DNA of 5,802 nucleotides from JBEVEP01 sp040512755 (GTDB taxonomy: Bacteria > Pseudomonadota > Alphaproteobacteria > Rhizobiales > Rhizobiaceae), in the NCBI GenBank assembly GCA_040512755.1, contig JBEVEP010000417.1:1-5802 (forward strand), given 5' to 3'. Positions within the stretch are counted from its first letter, which is position 1. The number at the start of each line of letters is the position of its first letter. Positions 5,377 to 5,802 of the stretch are shown piece after piece. Below the pieces are notes generated by a model. The model worked only from the letters and a program-made list of their open reading frames with translations, was not told where the DNA came from and did not search any database. Both the position numbers and the translations under genes were made by a program.

Positions 5377-5802
5377 CTATCCCGCGGCGTCGCGTGGCGA
5401 GACCGGATGCAGCTTGCTCACCGGCGGCGGGATGCGTTTCGTCCTAAACGTCTGCAAGAACACCAACATGTCCTCGACCGGAAGCGGTTTCGAGAAGTAA
5501 TAGCCCTGTAATTGGGTGCAGCCGAACTTCGCCATCGTCACAGCCTCGAATTCGGTCTCGACGCCCTCGGCAACAATCTCCATACCGAGTCCGCGCCCGA
5601 TCGAGACCACCGACTGAATGATTGTGTGCGAAATATCGACCCGGGAGGTGCGGCTGACAAACGAGCGGTCGATCTTGATCTTATCGAACTTGAAATTGCA
5701 GAGATAAGCCAAGCTCGAATAGCCGGTGCCGAAATCGTCCAAGGCGGTCTTGAAGCCGATGGAACGAATTAGATCGAGGATCGAGTTGGTGTGGTCGGTC
5801 GT
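5377..5802 (-). CDS. EAL-domain cyclic-di-GMP phosphodiesterase, C-terminal part (5' end outside window)
   Basis: The frame is open to the last base of the window, so the N-terminal part of the EAL domain and any sensory or GGDEF domain are not seen. The visible 141 residues show, in order, I-G-F-K-T-A-L-D-D-F-G-T-G-Y-S-S-L (the D-D-F-G-T-G-Y-S-S motif with metal-binding aspartates), D-K-I-K-I-D-R-S-F-V (catalytic lysine strand), I-V-A-E-G-V-E-T (E-G-V-E motif) and Q-L-Q-G-Y-Y-F-S-K-P. All the catalytic motifs of this half of the domain are intact, so hydrolysis of c-di-GMP to pGpG is likely. The E-A-L motif itself would lie outside the window. A proline-rich tail of about 20 residues follows the domain. 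The stop is TAG at 5377-5379. c-di-GMP often governs exopolysaccharide production, but a link to the glycan genes here is only a guess. Confidence 0.88.
   Translation of the reverse strand, partial: TTDHTNSILDLIRSIGFKTALDDFGTGYSSLAYLCNFKFDKIKIDRSFVSRTSRVDISHTIIQSVVSIGRGLGMEIVAEGVETEFEAVTMAKFGCTQLQGYYFSKPLPVEDMLVFLQTFRTKRIPPPVSKLHPVSPRDAAG

Overview
The window is GC-rich chromosomal DNA, most like an alphaproteobacterium. A Hyphomicrobiales/Bradyrhizobium-type host is a guess from the ELM1-type glycosyltransferase, the EAL protein and the codon choice, since no taxonomic marker gene is present. I found no rRNA, tRNA, CRISPR array, insertion sequence or phage gene.

Left part (1-3465), surface-glycan block. 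The 3' end of a family-2-type sulfotransferase (1-351, +) runs into the window and converges on a minus-strand gene series. Read in the direction of transcription, that series is a degraded glycosyltransferase-like tail (3774-3466), an O-antigen ligase/Wzy-type polymerase (3421-2108), a DUF1772 four-helix membrane protein (1973-1473) and an ELM1/DUF1022 (GtrOC1-like) GT-B glycosyltransferase (1403-414). The sulfotransferase, the ligase and the ELM1-type enzyme fit together as a locus for making or decorating a cell-surface polysaccharide. That functional link is inferred from gene content. A perfect 8-bp stem hairpin lies across the last codons of the ELM1 gene, where the two transcription units meet.

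Middle part (3466-4229), decayed zone. There is no intact gene of normal size here. Scraps with clear coding character need single-base frame changes to read through: the glycosyltransferase-like tail on the minus strand, a small unrecognised ORF (3871-4006, +), and the last about 50 residues of a CAX-type Ca2+/H+ exchanger (4058-4208, +). A GC-rich hairpin lies at 3822-3838.

Right part (4230-5802). A GlsB/YeaQ/YmgE-type small membrane protein with a strong ribosome binding site (4230-4515, +) also needs one frame correction, at a TTTT run. It converges on a class I SAM-dependent methyltransferase of the NNMT/PNMT/TEMT-like (SCO2525-like) group (5304-4534, -). Upstream of that is the C-terminal part of an EAL-domain c-di-GMP phosphodiesterase (5802-5377, -), cut by the window edge.

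No clearly new system is visible. The points most worth a second look are the cluster of frame disruptions between about 3466 and 4515, the CaCA remnant, the possible sulfated-glycan locus and the methyltransferase of uncertain substrate.
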